Shown here piece by piece: positions 26,803-35,463 of a stretch of 64,000 bases of DNA. The position numbers and the translations under genes are program-made. A model generated the notes under the pieces. The model saw nothing but the letters and a program-made list of their open reading frames with translations, did not search any database and was not told where the DNA came from. Within the stretch, counting starts at the first letter, position 1. Every line of letters starts with the position of its first letter. The DNA lies in NCBI RefSeq assembly GCF_009377205.1, contig NZ_VJZE01000003.1:25226-89225 (forward strand). Reading direction: 5' to 3'. Origin of the DNA: Streptomyces phyllanthi. Lineage in GTDB: Bacteria; Actinomycetota; Actinomycetes; Streptomycetales; Streptomycetaceae.

Positions 26803-26871
26803 ATGCAGAAGTACACCAAGCCGTCGGCGAAGCCGGTCTCTCAGAGCGCCATTCTGAAGGGCAACGCCTGA
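26803..26871 (+). CDS. 22-residue leader-like peptide, candidate RiPP precursor or scaffold
   Basis: A short frame with a strong ribosome binding site (GGGGGAGGTGG, 26786-26796) six bases before ATG 26803. The peptide starts MQKYTKPSAKPV and ends ILKGNA. YTKP fits the YxxP motif by which lasso-type and related leaders bind RRE domains, and two RRE-like domains are encoded just downstream. It has no Asp or Glu, so a lasso ring cannot form; the only carboxylate is the C-terminus, which an AsnB-type enzyme could amidate. There is almost no core after the leader-like part. A 12-bp hairpin follows 12 bases after the stop, as is common after RiPP precursor genes. A chance ORF is possible but position, RBS and motif argue against it. 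Confidence 0.72.
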   Translation: MQKYTKPSAKPVSQSAILKGNA

Positions 26872-26883
26872 TCACATCAGTTG

Positions 26884-26912
26884 ATGGGCGCCCTCTGTCC
26901 GAGGGCGCCCAT
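26884..26912 (+). terminator. 12-bp hairpin between peptide gene and asnB-like gene
   Basis: ATGGGCGCCCTC (26884-26895), loop TGTCC, and the perfect complement GAGGGCGCCCAT (26901-26912). It probably acts as a partial terminator or 3' stabiliser, so that the short peptide message accumulates above that of the modifying enzymes. The following gene starts 50 bases later with its own ribosome binding site. Confidence 0.75.
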
Positions 26913-26961
26913 TCTCGCCCAGGCGTCCATGACGTGAGGCCTGACATCCGGGAGAATTGCC

Positions 26962-29133
26962 ATGTGTGGAATCGCGGGAGTGGCCCGTCTGGACGGACGT
27001 GATCTCGGGCCGGAGGCCGACACCGTACTGAACGAACTGGTCCGCATACTTGATCACCGAGGGCCGGACGAGCGGGAAATACTCCATGACGGCCCGGTCG
27101 GACTGGCCTTCACCAGGCTTTCGCTCGTCAACCCCCAAGACGGCAGTCAGCCCCTGGTCAGTGATGACGGCAACCTCGTTCTGATTGCCAATGGAGAGAT
27201 TTACAACCACAAGCAGCTCGCAGCCTCGCTGCCCGGCTGCGTGCGGCTCAGGACGGGCTCGGACTGCGAAGTCCTGCTCTATCTCTACCGGCAGTACGGA
27301 CTGGAATTCCTGCGTGACGTACGGGGTATGTTCGCCCTCATCCTGTGGGACCGGGTGAACAACCAGCTGGTTCTCGCCCGGGACCGATTCGGCATCAAGC
27401 CGCTCTATTACCACCGCAACGACGAGCGCATCGTGCTGGCATCAGAGATCAAGGGCCTGTTCGCCGACCCGGATACGCCCAGGCGATTCGACTGGGAGGG
27501 CGCCCTGGCCACCCCTGCCCTCGCCGCGGCGCCGAGTTTCAACCAGTCCTCGGTGAGCACCTGGTTCGACGGCGTCGACCTGGTCCCGGCGGCGACGATC
27601 CTCCGCATCGACCTCCGCGACGGCCGCACATCCGAGCATCGCTACTGGGAGATTCCTTCGCACACCGAACAGGCCACCGGCGCGGATGAATTCATCCGGC
27701 GATACGGCGAGATCCTCGAGGACTCCGTCCGGGACTGTGCCGATGCGGACAGCGAGCTCGGACTGTTCCTCTCGGGAGGCATCGACTCGTCCGCCGTGCT
27801 CGCACTCGCCGGAACCAGGCGCGAGGGCATGCACACCTTCACCGCCCTCACGGGCGGCACCCGGGACAACGGCGACGCCGAGCACGCCGAGTGGATCGCG
27901 CGCGAGCTGGGAGTCCCCAACCACCAGGTGATCTTCCCGCAGTCCCACGCCCCGGCACCGGAGGAGTGGGTCCGGCTCCTGTGGCTGACGGAAACCCCGA
28001 TGTGCGGTCCCGAGATCTACTACAAGCACGAACTCCACCGCTTCGCCCGCCAGGAACGACCCGAGCTGCGCGGAATGCTCCTCGGCGCCGCCGGCGACGA
28101 GTTCAACGGAGGCTACTCCCATGCGATGGGGGGAGACGACTGGGACTCCTTCGCGGCGGGGCTCGCCTATCTCGACCGCAACACGCGACTGGACCGGCAT
28201 CCGGCTCTGCGTCACTGGTGGGCGGAGGGCCCGTCCTTCATCGCGGAGCAGGCACTCGACGGCCGCGGTGCGCACGGGCCGCGTGACGCGTACCGCTCCT
28301 ACTTCGCGTCCGAGTACATGAAGGTCCAGCAGTACAACGTCTGGCACGAGGACCGTACGGCGGCGGGCAGCGGCATCGAGGCACGAGTGCCCTTCCTCGA
28401 CCACCGTCTCGTCGAGCTGACCGCAGTGGTGCCGGACCGGTTGCGTCCACGGCTCCTGTGGAACAAGCGCATACTCCGGGACGCGGTCGGCACCCGGCTG
28501 CCCGCCCGGATCGCCGAGCGCCCCAAGGCCCCCTTCTTCTATGGATCGGGAACCCGTCACGCCTACCGCATGCTCGCAGACCTCATGAAGGCCAACTCGT
28601 ACGAGCTGGTGGAGCGGGCGCTCGCCGCCCCCGGAGCCGGCGACTTCATCGACGCGGAATCCGTCTGGACGTACCTGAAGGTGCTGGGGGAGGGCACAAC
28701 GGATTCCCCGGCTGTGGAAATGCTCATGCGCGTGCTGAACATGGGGCTGCTCGCGGAGCTGACCGGGAATCCGCCCGTTCTCGAGGAACTGTCCGCCGGG
28801 CCCGTCCGCGCTGAGTACTCCGGCAGTTCCGTCGCGGCTGCCGAAGCGGACGATCACTTCCGAACGGGCGATCCGGACACCGGTGGCGTTCCGTCACTCA
28901 CGGACGGTGTGTTGCTGCTCACCAACCCGGTCGACTCCACGTGGTATCTCCTCAAGGACGGGGAGATCGAGTTCGTGCTGGAAGAGGACGCCCATGTGCT
29001 CCGAGTTCTCCGGCAAATCGACGGTGTGGCCAGGATGAGCGACATTCTGGCCACAGCGGATGTAGAGATGACGGACGTCAGAGGCGATCTGGACAGCCTT
29101 CTCGATCTGGGTTTCATCTCGCTGGGAGACTGA
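26962..29133 (+). CDS. glutamine-dependent asparagine synthetase-like enzyme fused to a PqqD/RRE-like domain
   Basis: A 723-residue protein. The N-terminal class II glutaminase domain starts MCGIAG, so the catalytic Cys2 is kept after Met removal; LDHRGPDE and ANGEIYNH follow. The synthetase domain has the PP-loop SGGIDSS at residues 271-277, GAAGDEFNGGY and the late block GIEARVPFLDHRLVE. Normal AsnB ends near residue 600; here about 120 residues more include NPVDSTWYLLKDGE and a PqqD-like segment (VLRQIDGVARMSDIL ... LLDLGFISL), which I read as a fused RRE. The pair suggests ATP-driven amidation of a carboxylate on a leader-bound substrate, using ammonia from glutamine. GGGAGAA precedes ATG 26962. 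A lasso cyclase is unlikely because no ring acid exists in the peptide. Confidence 0.88.
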   Translation: MCGIAGVARLDGRDLGPEADTVLNELVRILDHRGPDEREILHDGPVGLAFTRLSLVNPQDGSQPLVSDDGNLVLIANGEIYNHKQLAASLPGCVRLRTGSDCEVLLYLYRQYGLEFLRDVRGMFALILWDRVNNQLVLARDRFGIKPLYYHRNDERIVLASEIKGLFADPDTPRRFDWEGALATPALAAAPSFNQSSVSTWFDGVDLVPAATILRIDLRDGRTSEHRYWEIPSHTEQATGADEFIRRYGEILEDSVRDCADADSELGLFLSGGIDSSAVLALAGTRREGMHTFTALTGGTRDNGDAEHAEWIARELGVPNHQVIFPQSHAPAPEEWVRLLWLTETPMCGPEIYYKHELHRFARQERPELRGMLLGAAGDEFNGGYSHAMGGDDWDSFAAGLAYLDRNTRLDRHPALRHWWAEGPSFIAEQALDGRGAHGPRDAYRSYFASEYMKVQQYNVWHEDRTAAGSGIEARVPFLDHRLVELTAVVPDRLRPRLLWNKRILRDAVGTRLPARIAERPKAPFFYGSGTRHAYRMLADLMKANSYELVERALAAPGAGDFIDAESVWTYLKVLGEGTTDSPAVEMLMRVLNMGLLAELTGNPPVLEELSAGPVRAEYSGSSVAAAEADDHFRTGDPDTGGVPSLTDGVLLLTNPVDSTWYLLKDGEIEFVLEEDAHVLRVLRQIDGVARMSDILATADVEMTDVRGDLDSLLDLGFISLGD

Positions 29134-29135
29134 CC

Positions 29136-30164
29136 ATGTACCAAACGGCAGTCGAGCCGCTGGCCAAAGGAGAGGGTGAAGTGCGCGGCCGACTGGACTC
29201 CTACACCAGTCGATTCGGGCGCTGGAACGAACTGGCGAGCGTCCGCCGCAAGCCGCAGCGGTCCTTCGAGAGTTCCGGGACCGTCTACTTTCCTCCGGAA
29301 CTGTATCCCGTGGCGATGCACCCGCTGGTCACGGACTGCGGTGACGGACGGGTGGAATGGCTGCTGCTGCGTCGCCTCTACGGCTATCTCGACTTCACAT
29401 CGGAACTCGAAAGTTCAGCCGTCATCCCGGTCGCCACAGCCATCAGCAGGGGGCGGTCCGGTCTGCAGTTGCCGGAGCGGATGAAGGCGGACGCGTTCAA
29501 GATAGTCACGGACGAGGCGTGGCATGCCCAGGTCTCGTATGACTTCGCGCACGAGATCGAGCTTGCCTCCGGTGTTCCGCAGGCCTTTCCGGACGACGAT
29601 CCGCCGGCGTTCGTCGGGCGTCTTGGCGCCCTTCGTGAGGAACTTCCCCACGAGATCAGAGGGGTGGAAGCGATGGTCTTCGCCATCGTGAGTGAAACCC
29701 TGATCTCCGGAATTCTGTCGGACATTCCCCGGGACGGTCGGCTTCCTCGGTCGGTTCGCGAGCAGGTGCGGGACCATGCCGAAGACGAAGGGCGGCACCA
29801 CGTCTATTTCCGATCACTGCTCCACCATCTGTGGGCAGCCCTGACCGCACAGGAGCGCAGAGCCGTGGGACCGCAGGTCCCGGCGGCGATCCACGCGTTC
29901 CTCGAACCGGACTACGCCAGGGTGGCCCAGGATCTGCGGACGCTCGGCCTGACGAGCGGGCAGATCGAGCAAGTCCTCGCGGAATCCTGGCCGAAGGAAC
30001 AGCTGGCCCGTCAGATGGCCGACGCCTCGACCGGCCTTGTCCGCTACTTCGCCGAGGTCGGCGCCCTCGACGACGGGAAGACCCGGGAGCGCTTCGAAGA
30101 AGCCGGCCTCATGGGCCATACGGCAGGAGAAGAAAGAGAAAATGGGCACTGTGGTGATCGGTGA
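29136..30164 (+). CDS. AurF-like di-iron N-oxygenase
   Basis: A 342-residue ferritin-like helical protein. Candidate iron ligands Glu92, Glu127, His130, Glu187, His214, Glu218 and His221 reproduce the spacing of AurF (Glu101, Glu136, His139, Glu196, His223, Glu227, His230, from memory) with a constant offset of nine. Key local motifs are DEAWHA and AEDEGRHHVYF. AurF and CmlI oxidise aryl-amines to nitro groups; relatives make hydroxylamines or oximes. Next to an amidotransferase, it may oxidise the nitrogen that enzyme installs. ATG 29136 lies two bases after the previous stop with GGGAG upstream; GTG 29181, preceded by AAAGGAG, is a credible alternative. It overlaps the exporter gene by 23 bases. 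Confidence 0.85.
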   Translation: MYQTAVEPLAKGEGEVRGRLDSYTSRFGRWNELASVRRKPQRSFESSGTVYFPPELYPVAMHPLVTDCGDGRVEWLLLRRLYGYLDFTSELESSAVIPVATAISRGRSGLQLPERMKADAFKIVTDEAWHAQVSYDFAHEIELASGVPQAFPDDDPPAFVGRLGALREELPHEIRGVEAMVFAIVSETLISGILSDIPRDGRLPRSVREQVRDHAEDEGRHHVYFRSLLHHLWAALTAQERRAVGPQVPAAIHAFLEPDYARVAQDLRTLGLTSGQIEQVLAESWPKEQLARQMADASTGLVRYFAEVGALDDGKTRERFEEAGLMGHTAGEERENGHCGDR

Positions 30165-31398
30165 TGACACGGCGTCATCGAGATATTTCTGGCGCTTCTG
30201 GACGGCGAACACGGCCAGCGGCGTCGGATCCGCCGTCACACTGATAGCCGTTCCCCTGGTCGCGGTCTCGACTCTTCATGTGTCCACCCTTCAGGTGAGC
30301 TTGCTGGCGGCGGCCGGCCAGGTCGGCTGGCTGGTCCTGGGGCTTCCCGCCGGAGTCATCGTCCAGAGGTTCCCCCTTCGGGGCCTGCGGATCACCATGG
30401 ACCTGCTGCGCATGGCGGCCGTGGGCTCCATACCGCTCGCCTGGGCCCTGAGCGCGCTGACCTACGGGCAGCTGCTGGTGGCGACGCTGATCACCAGTTT
30501 TGCGAACGTCCTGTCCGACATCGGCAGTTCGACGTTCCTGCCGAAGATCGTCGACAAGGCGGAGCTGAACTCGCGCAACAGCTTCATGTCGGGGACGGTC
30601 GCGGTGACCCAGACGGGCGGGCCGTCCCTGGGGGGCGCCCTGGTCCAGCTCGTCGGCCCGGCGGGGGCCATGGTGATCGATGCGGCGAGTTATCTGATCT
30701 CGGCCATGACTCTCAGGGGCCTGCCCGAGTACCGCGCGGGCAGTGCCCCGCGGTCCCGCGCCCTCCAGCAGATCCGCGAGGGGTGGACCTTCGTCGTCGG
30801 ACACCCCGTCATGTTCCCGTGCATGCTGTGGGCGACCGCCACGAATTTCGTCAACGGGGCCCTGGCGGCGCTCGTGCCCACCTATCTCGTCCGAGTGGCG
30901 GAGATGTCGCCTCTCATGGTCGGAGTCCTCATCGCCCTGGACGGCGTGGGCTCCTTCGCGGGTGCCGCGGTCGCGACGAAGCTGGCGGCGAAGGTGGGCA
31001 CCGCGCGCGCCCTCCTCTGCGCGAGCGTCGGTGGAGCCGTCCTCGCCCTCGCGATGCCACTGACCACGCAGCCCGGCAACGCCTGGTTCTTCGGGCTCGG
31101 ATACGGCGGCTTCGCGGCCGGAACGGTGATCGGCAGCATTCTGACGCGTACCCACCGCCAGATCGACAGTCCGCCGGATCTGCTCGCACGCGTCATGGCG
31201 ACGGTCCGGTTCGTCTCCTGGGGTGCCTTGCCACTGGGGGCCGTACTCGCCGGGCTGCTGGCCGAGTTCGGCAGTCTGAGGTGGTCACTCTCGGCGGCAT
31301 GCGCGCTGGCTCTCGTGGCCCCCGCCATCCTCATGCTCAGCCCCGTCGCCCGACGTCGTGAGCTGGGCGACACCGTGCAACTGCCGAAGGCGGGCTGA
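30142..31398 (+). CDS. MFS exporter
   Basis: About 418 residues with roughly twelve hydrophobic segments, beginning with RYFWRFWTANTASGVGSAV, the N-terminus seen in the MFS_3 (EntS-like) drug or siderophore exporters. The loop after helix 2 and VQLVGPAGAMVIDAASYL fit this group. ATG 30142, with GGAGAAGAAAG upstream, is chosen; the frame is open further back within the oxygenase gene but has no similarity there. It is the only transporter in either biosynthetic unit within the window, so it may export the product of the peptide unit, the phosphonate, or both. Confidence 0.9.
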   Translation: MGTVVIGDDTASSRYFWRFWTANTASGVGSAVTLIAVPLVAVSTLHVSTLQVSLLAAAGQVGWLVLGLPAGVIVQRFPLRGLRITMDLLRMAAVGSIPLAWALSALTYGQLLVATLITSFANVLSDIGSSTFLPKIVDKAELNSRNSFMSGTVAVTQTGGPSLGGALVQLVGPAGAMVIDAASYLISAMTLRGLPEYRAGSAPRSRALQQIREGWTFVVGHPVMFPCMLWATATNFVNGALAALVPTYLVRVAEMSPLMVGVLIALDGVGSFAGAAVATKLAAKVGTARALLCASVGGAVLALAMPLTTQPGNAWFFGLGYGGFAAGTVIGSILTRTHRQIDSPPDLLARVMATVRFVSWGALPLGAVLAGLLAEFGSLRWSLSAACALALVAPAILMLSPVARRRELGDTVQLPKAG

Positions 31399-31429
31399 CG
31401 TCAACCGGCAACCATCGAAAGGCGCTTGA

Positions 31430-32218
31430 GTGCAACACGTCGACACCGCCACCTGGCTCCAGCCGCTTCGGGAACGAGGACTCGTTCCGGAGGGCTGCCT
31501 CGCAGCCTTCGTCGTGGGTTCGGCCGCGCGCGGCTGGCACAACGAACGGAGCGACTTCGACATCTACATCGTCAGCTCGGACGAGTGGGAGTCCACCGGC
31601 TACGGGACCATAGCCATGCCCCTGAATCCTCCTCGTGTGCGGACCGAGATGTTCTACACGGGAGACAGGAAGTGGGAGGTGACCTACTGGCTCAAGGAAC
31701 AATTCGAGCAAATGTTCGCAAAGGTCTCCTGGGGCGAGTACAACCGGGGGGTCGTGTCCGCCCGTGTTCTGGCGCCCCGGGAGGAGCTGGCCCTCTCGCG
31801 TCTGCAGAACTGTCTGGTCCTGCTCGGTCAGGAATGGATCGACGCCAGTCGCCGGCGGCTCTCGGAGTCCGCCTTCCGCTCCTTCGTCGTGGCTCGCTCG
31901 CTCGGCGCCGCTGATGACTGCGTCGAGGACGCGCTGGGGCAGATGGACGCGGGCAATCTGGAGAGCGCCACTCTCTCCGCCCGTGCCGCGCTGGGATTCG
32001 CCGTCGACGCCCTTCTCGAAGGGCAGGGCGAGTACGGGAGCCAGTTGCCCAAGTGGCGGCCCAACCGGTTCCGGGCCGTGTCCTCGGAATTTCTCTCGTT
32101 CGAGGACTACTGGGCTCTGGAGACCATGCGCGGGTACGATCCGGACGACCCGCGTCCCTGGATCAACGACGTCCTGACCATCTGCCAGGAAATCGCGATG
32201 CGTGTGGAGACCTCGTGA
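31430..32218 (+). CDS. nucleotidyltransferase-fold protein
   Basis: A 262-residue protein whose N-terminal domain has the pol-beta/KNTase signature GSAARGWHNERSDFDIYIV (the GS loop and the DxD metal pair). The C-terminal half is helical with no recognised motif. Such enzymes adenylylate hydroxyls of small molecules (as in aminoglycoside resistance) or proteins, and nucleotidyltransferases occur as tailoring genes in some lasso clusters. Here it may modify or protect the product, or transiently activate the scaffold peptide. GTG 31430 follows GAAAGG by seven bases, and the stop overlaps the next gene (GTGA), so it belongs to the unit. Confidence 0.75.
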   Translation: MQHVDTATWLQPLRERGLVPEGCLAAFVVGSAARGWHNERSDFDIYIVSSDEWESTGYGTIAMPLNPPRVRTEMFYTGDRKWEVTYWLKEQFEQMFAKVSWGEYNRGVVSARVLAPREELALSRLQNCLVLLGQEWIDASRRRLSESAFRSFVVARSLGAADDCVEDALGQMDAGNLESATLSARAALGFAVDALLEGQGEYGSQLPKWRPNRFRAVSSEFLSFEDYWALETMRGYDPDDPRPWINDVLTICQEIAMRVETS

Positions 32219-32502
32219 CCGCCGCCTCGGTCGGCCCGTCCGACGTGCCGCGCAGAAGCCTGGGATTTCGCGTACGCCGGGTCGAAAGCGGCCTGGTGAT
32301 CGGCTTCAAGGACCAGGCCCTGGAGCTGTCCGACTCGGCGGAACTCATCTACCGCTGCATGGACGGGCGTCGCACCGTGGCGGACGTCGCGGCCGTCGTC
32401 GCCGCCGAGTACGGCATCGAGGAGGCACAGGCCCTCGCCGACGTCGCCGAGTTCATAGACGAGCTGGCTGCCCATGGCATCGTGACCATCCAGGGTGTGT
32501 GA
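32215..32502 (+). CDS. PqqD-like RiPP recognition element protein
   Basis: A 95-residue protein with the PqqD pattern: two beta strands (RVRRVESGLVIGFKDQALEL), then helices around LSDSAELIYRCMDGRRTVADVAAVV, ending DELAAHGIVTI. The same layout is found in lasso B1 proteins and other RREs, which bind leader peptides through a YxxP motif. No lasso B2-type protease follows. Together with the RRE-like tail of the AsnB-like enzyme, the unit has two likely docking domains for one very short peptide. GTG 32215 overlaps the previous stop by four bases. It closes the peptide unit. Confidence 0.85.
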   Translation: MTAASVGPSDVPRRSLGFRVRRVESGLVIGFKDQALELSDSAELIYRCMDGRRTVADVAAVVAAEYGIEEAQALADVAEFIDELAAHGIVTIQGV

Positions 32503-32658
32503 AGCCACGGGATCGTTCTCATGGCGGTGTCGCGTGCCTGCCACGTGCACCTGGCTCCGGTGAGAGAACCTCTTGGCTTGCTCAAGGGGAGATTGAAGTA
32601 GCCGGGGCGGGGGGCATGGTCCGGACACCCGGGGCGTCTGGCCCGGTGGAAGGGGGAA

Positions 32659-33045
32659 GTGATCGTGACTGCTTTGGTCGTGGTGGCCGCCGTCATGCTG
32701 GGGGTGGCTGTGCTGTGTGCCTGGCTCGTGCGTCGGGCCTGGCGGCGTGCCTGGGACGATCTGGGCCGGCAGGCGTCCGGGTACGGCCGGGGGAGTGGGC
32801 AGGGCCACGGAGTATGGCCGACGAGCGGCAGTACGGGTGCGGCATCAGCGGCAGGAGGCGCCGGCACTTCGGCAAGCTGTTCGTCCTGGTACGTGGAGGG
32901 TGACGCCCGCGACTGCTCGCCGTCCGGTTCCTCCTGCGGCGGTTCCTCCTCCTCCTCTTCCTCCTGCTCCGGCAGCAGCTCTTCCTCCTGCGGCAGTTCG
33001 TCGTCCTGTGGCAGCAGTTCGTCGTCCTGTGGCAGTTCCTGCTGA
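32659..33045 (+). CDS. small membrane protein with Ser/Cys-rich tail
   Basis: A 128-residue frame from GTG 32659 with AGGGGGAA upstream. Residues 2-24 form one membrane helix (IVTALVVVAAVMLGVAVLCAWLV), followed by an Arg-rich stop-transfer stretch and a Gly/Ser linker. The last 55 residues are almost only Ser, Cys and Gly, with blocks such as CGSSSSCGSSSSSCGSSC. Similar Cys/Gly/Ser tails occur on uncharacterised streptomycete membrane proteins. The function is unknown; metal binding or disulfide-linked surface material is possible. It lies 157 bases after the peptide unit, without overlap, so it is probably separate. Low-complexity DNA makes the frame somewhat uncertain. Confidence 0.55.
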   Translation: MIVTALVVVAAVMLGVAVLCAWLVRRAWRRAWDDLGRQASGYGRGSGQGHGVWPTSGSTGAASAAGGAGTSASCSSWYVEGDARDCSPSGSSCGGSSSSSSSCSGSSSSSCGSSSSCGSSSSSCGSSC

Positions 33046-33121
33046 CGGCTGGGGCGTTCGGACGCGAGGTGGGGCAACCGCCGTTGGACGACGGCAGGGA
33101 GGTGGCACCCCAAGGACCGAT

Positions 33122-33147
33122 GGCCCCGGCGCCGGTGCGCCGGGGCC
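33122..33147. terminator. bidirectional hairpin between convergent genes
   Basis: GGCCCCGGCG (33122-33131) and its perfect complement (33138-33147) with a six-base loop. It lies between the convergent ends of the Ser/Cys-rich gene (33045) and the amine oxidase gene (33182). Confidence 0.6.
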
Positions 33148-33181
33148 TGCGCCTATCTCGTGTCTCGGCAGGCCGCGCGGC

Positions 33182-35173
33182 TCATGCCGTGTGGATCTCC
33201 AAGGCGGCGCGCACGGCGGACTCCACGGCTCCCTCGATCCACGCCGGCTTGACGGACGTGTGGTCCCCGGCGAAGTGCAACGGCCCTTCGCGTACGGGGA
33301 TGGCCGGCAGCAACTCCGTGTGCTGCCCGGGCAGGAGCACGGACGCCTCGCCGTAGGCGTAGGGGTCGCGCAGCCAGCTCTGCGTGCGGCCCGCGCCGGT
33401 GTAGAAGACCTCGATGCGCCGGCCGTAGACCTGCTGGAGGCCGCACAGGGCGTGGGGGTACCGTGCCTCGTCGTCCAGGGAGTCCCAGCGCAGCGCGTCG
33501 TCCGCCCAGCTGTAGGAGGCCAGGACCACACCCCCCGCGCTGCCCGGAACCGGATGGGAGGGGTGGAACATGAACCGGTTGGCGTTGTCCGACACCGAGC
33601 CTCCCCCCACGACGCCGACCGCCTCCGGCTGGTCGCGCGTCATCGCGCGGTTGGCGGCGTAGTGGGTGCGCTGACCCGCTGTGATGTGCCCGTCGGGCAC
33701 GGAGGGGTGGGCGCCCAGCAGACTGCCGTCCGCGGCGGCGCGGCCGGTGCGGTAGGCGTCGTACAGGCCCGGCTCGACGGCGTTCAGCTCGCGCTTCCAG
33801 TCGGCCTCGTCGAACTCCCACCAGCGGCGGCTGAACTCCAGCAGCACCTTGGTCGCGCTGTCGTAGTGCAGTTCGCAGACCGCGCGGCGCTTGCCGTACG
33901 ACATGGGCGGGTCGATCTGTACGTGGCGCAGTCCGGAGAACGGCACCGTGACCACGGCGACGTCCGCGGTGAACTGCTCGCGCACGACGGGACCGTCGCG
34001 GCCCTCGGACACGGTGTCCACCCACACGTGCGGGCCCTTGCCCCGGACGTGCTCGGTGTCCGGCGAAGGGCGGTCGGGGTGGTGGTACTCGATGCGCGTC
34101 ACCCGGCGGTCGAACCGCACGTCCCTGCGCACGCGTTCCAGGAGGGCGTCCGGCAGTACGGCCGTGCCGCCCTCCAACTCGTAGAAGGGCGTGCCGGGGC
34201 TGATGAGGGAGGAGCCGATGAAGCTGTGGATGAAGGACAGAGGGAGGCGTGAGGTGAGGTTCTCCAGGGTGCCGATCAGGTCGATGGTCCGCTCGTCGAG
34301 GCCGGCGTGCTCGGTCAGGAAGCGGAACATCGACCAGTCACCGAACCGCCGCACCACGCGGGCCCAGCCCCGGAGCCGCTCCGGGAGCGGCTTGTCGACC
34401 CGCTTGCCGTCGCGGTCGACGTAACTGAACTCGTCGCGCACCGGGTCCAGCGCGGAGCGCAGGATGGCGGCGGCGGGGGTGTCCCAGTGGGCCCGGGGGA
34501 CACCGAAGGACCGGTTCACGCGCCGGGGCGCGCGGGCGTAGTCGGCGCGCCGCACGCGGATGCCGTTGACGTGGATCCAGGTGCGGTTGGCGGGACGTCC
34601 CTCGTCGTCGACGTCCACATAGTGGAAACGCCGCTTCTTCAGGCCGAACTGGTCGATCAGCTCCATCACCAGGGGATGGCTGCCGGGGATGCGCATCGCG
34701 CCCGCTTCGGCGTACTGGCGGGGATCGGCGAAGGGCTGCCCGGCGTGTTCGTGACCGCCGTTGCGGAAGGTCTTGATGCGTCCGCCCGCACGGTTGCCGT
34801 TGGCCTCCAGCACCGTCACCCGATGACCTGCCCTCGTCAGCAGCCAGGCAGCCACAAGACCGGCCGGACCGGCGCCGATGACCAGGACGTTTTTGGGGCG
34901 TGTCCGTCGGTGAGCAGGGAGTCCCCCTTGGAGGACACGCTGGTAACGCGGGACTAGGGGGCGGTCGTCGGAGTCCAGTACGAGGAGTGCGCGAGCGACG
35001 GCAAGGCACCGGTCGAAGTCGGTGCCAGGGCTCTCGCTCGGGGCGGCCGGTGCGGGCAGAGCCGCGGCGACACCGCCGGTCAGGGCCGTCGCCACCGTGG
35101 CCGTGCCGGCCGCCGCCGCGAAGCTCCTCCGGGAGAAGCCGCCATCCGAGCGCACCGCGTGATCTTCAGTCAT
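33182..35173 (-). CDS. Tat-exported flavin amine oxidase / L-amino-acid oxidase-like
   Basis: About 663 residues from ATG 35173. A twin-arginine signal ([22 protein letters not shown]) and a long spacer precede the FAD-binding loop [17 protein letters not shown] with [14 protein letters not shown]. The C-terminal flavin block includes [24 protein letters not shown]. This is the layout of secreted L-amino-acid oxidases and monoamine oxidases, which oxidise an amine to the imine with release of H2O2 and ammonia. Catalysis would be extracellular. It is convergent with the small Ser/Cys-rich gene and shows no sign of belonging to the biosynthetic units. The open frame upstream of 35173 lacks a good start. 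Confidence 0.93.
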   Translation of the reverse strand: MTEDHAVRSDGGFSRRSFAAAAGTATVATALTGGVAAALPAPAAPSESPGTDFDRCLAVARALLVLDSDDRPLVPRYQRVLQGGLPAHRRTRPKNVLVIGAGPAGLVAAWLLTRAGHRVTVLEANGNRAGGRIKTFRNGGHEHAGQPFADPRQYAEAGAMRIPGSHPLVMELIDQFGLKKRRFHYVDVDDEGRPANRTWIHVNGIRVRRADYARAPRRVNRSFGVPRAHWDTPAAAILRSALDPVRDEFSYVDRDGKRVDKPLPERLRGWARVVRRFGDWSMFRFLTEHAGLDERTIDLIGTLENLTSRLPLSFIHSFIGSSLISPGTPFYELEGGTAVLPDALLERVRRDVRFDRRVTRIEYHHPDRPSPDTEHVRGKGPHVWVDTVSEGRDGPVVREQFTADVAVVTVPFSGLRHVQIDPPMSYGKRRAVCELHYDSATKVLLEFSRRWWEFDEADWKRELNAVEPGLYDAYRTGRAAADGSLLGAHPSVPDGHITAGQRTHYAANRAMTRDQPEAVGVVGGGSVSDNANRFMFHPSHPVPGSAGGVVLASYSWADDALRWDSLDDEARYPHALCGLQQVYGRRIEVFYTGAGRTQSWLRDPYAYGEASVLLPGQHTELLPAIPVREGPLHFAGDHTSVKPAWIEGAVESAVRAALEIHTA

Positions 35174-35463
35174 GGCGGACTTTGTACTGGCGGCCGTGAC
35201 CAGGCGTCCGCCCTTCGCTCCGGCGTTGACCCGAAGGAGCGAAGACGGCGACAAACCCTGACGTCACAGCAGGTCCGCCGACGTGAACGGCTCGGAGAAC
35301 CCGAAGGGATGAATGCCGAGCGAACTTCGTCGGCCGCCGCGATCGATCCCCGACACTGCCACATGCGTATCCACATCCGTGCTCTCCTGCGGGCCTGCGC
35401 GGCGCATCGCGTACGCGGCGCCGATCCGGCCTCACGAGAGCGCGGGGCGACGGAGGGGGAAGG

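Noticed and set aside
26803..26871. Microcin C-like precursor because the peptide ends GNA, like the GNAN of MccA
   Set aside because: No MccB-type adenylating (ThiF-fold) enzyme is present and the final Asn is missing; three shared residues are probably chance.
26803..32502. Lasso peptide cluster
   Set aside because: AsnB-like and PqqD-like genes and a YxxP leader fit, but the peptide has no Asp or Glu for the ring, almost no core, and no B2 transglutaminase-like protease is encoded.
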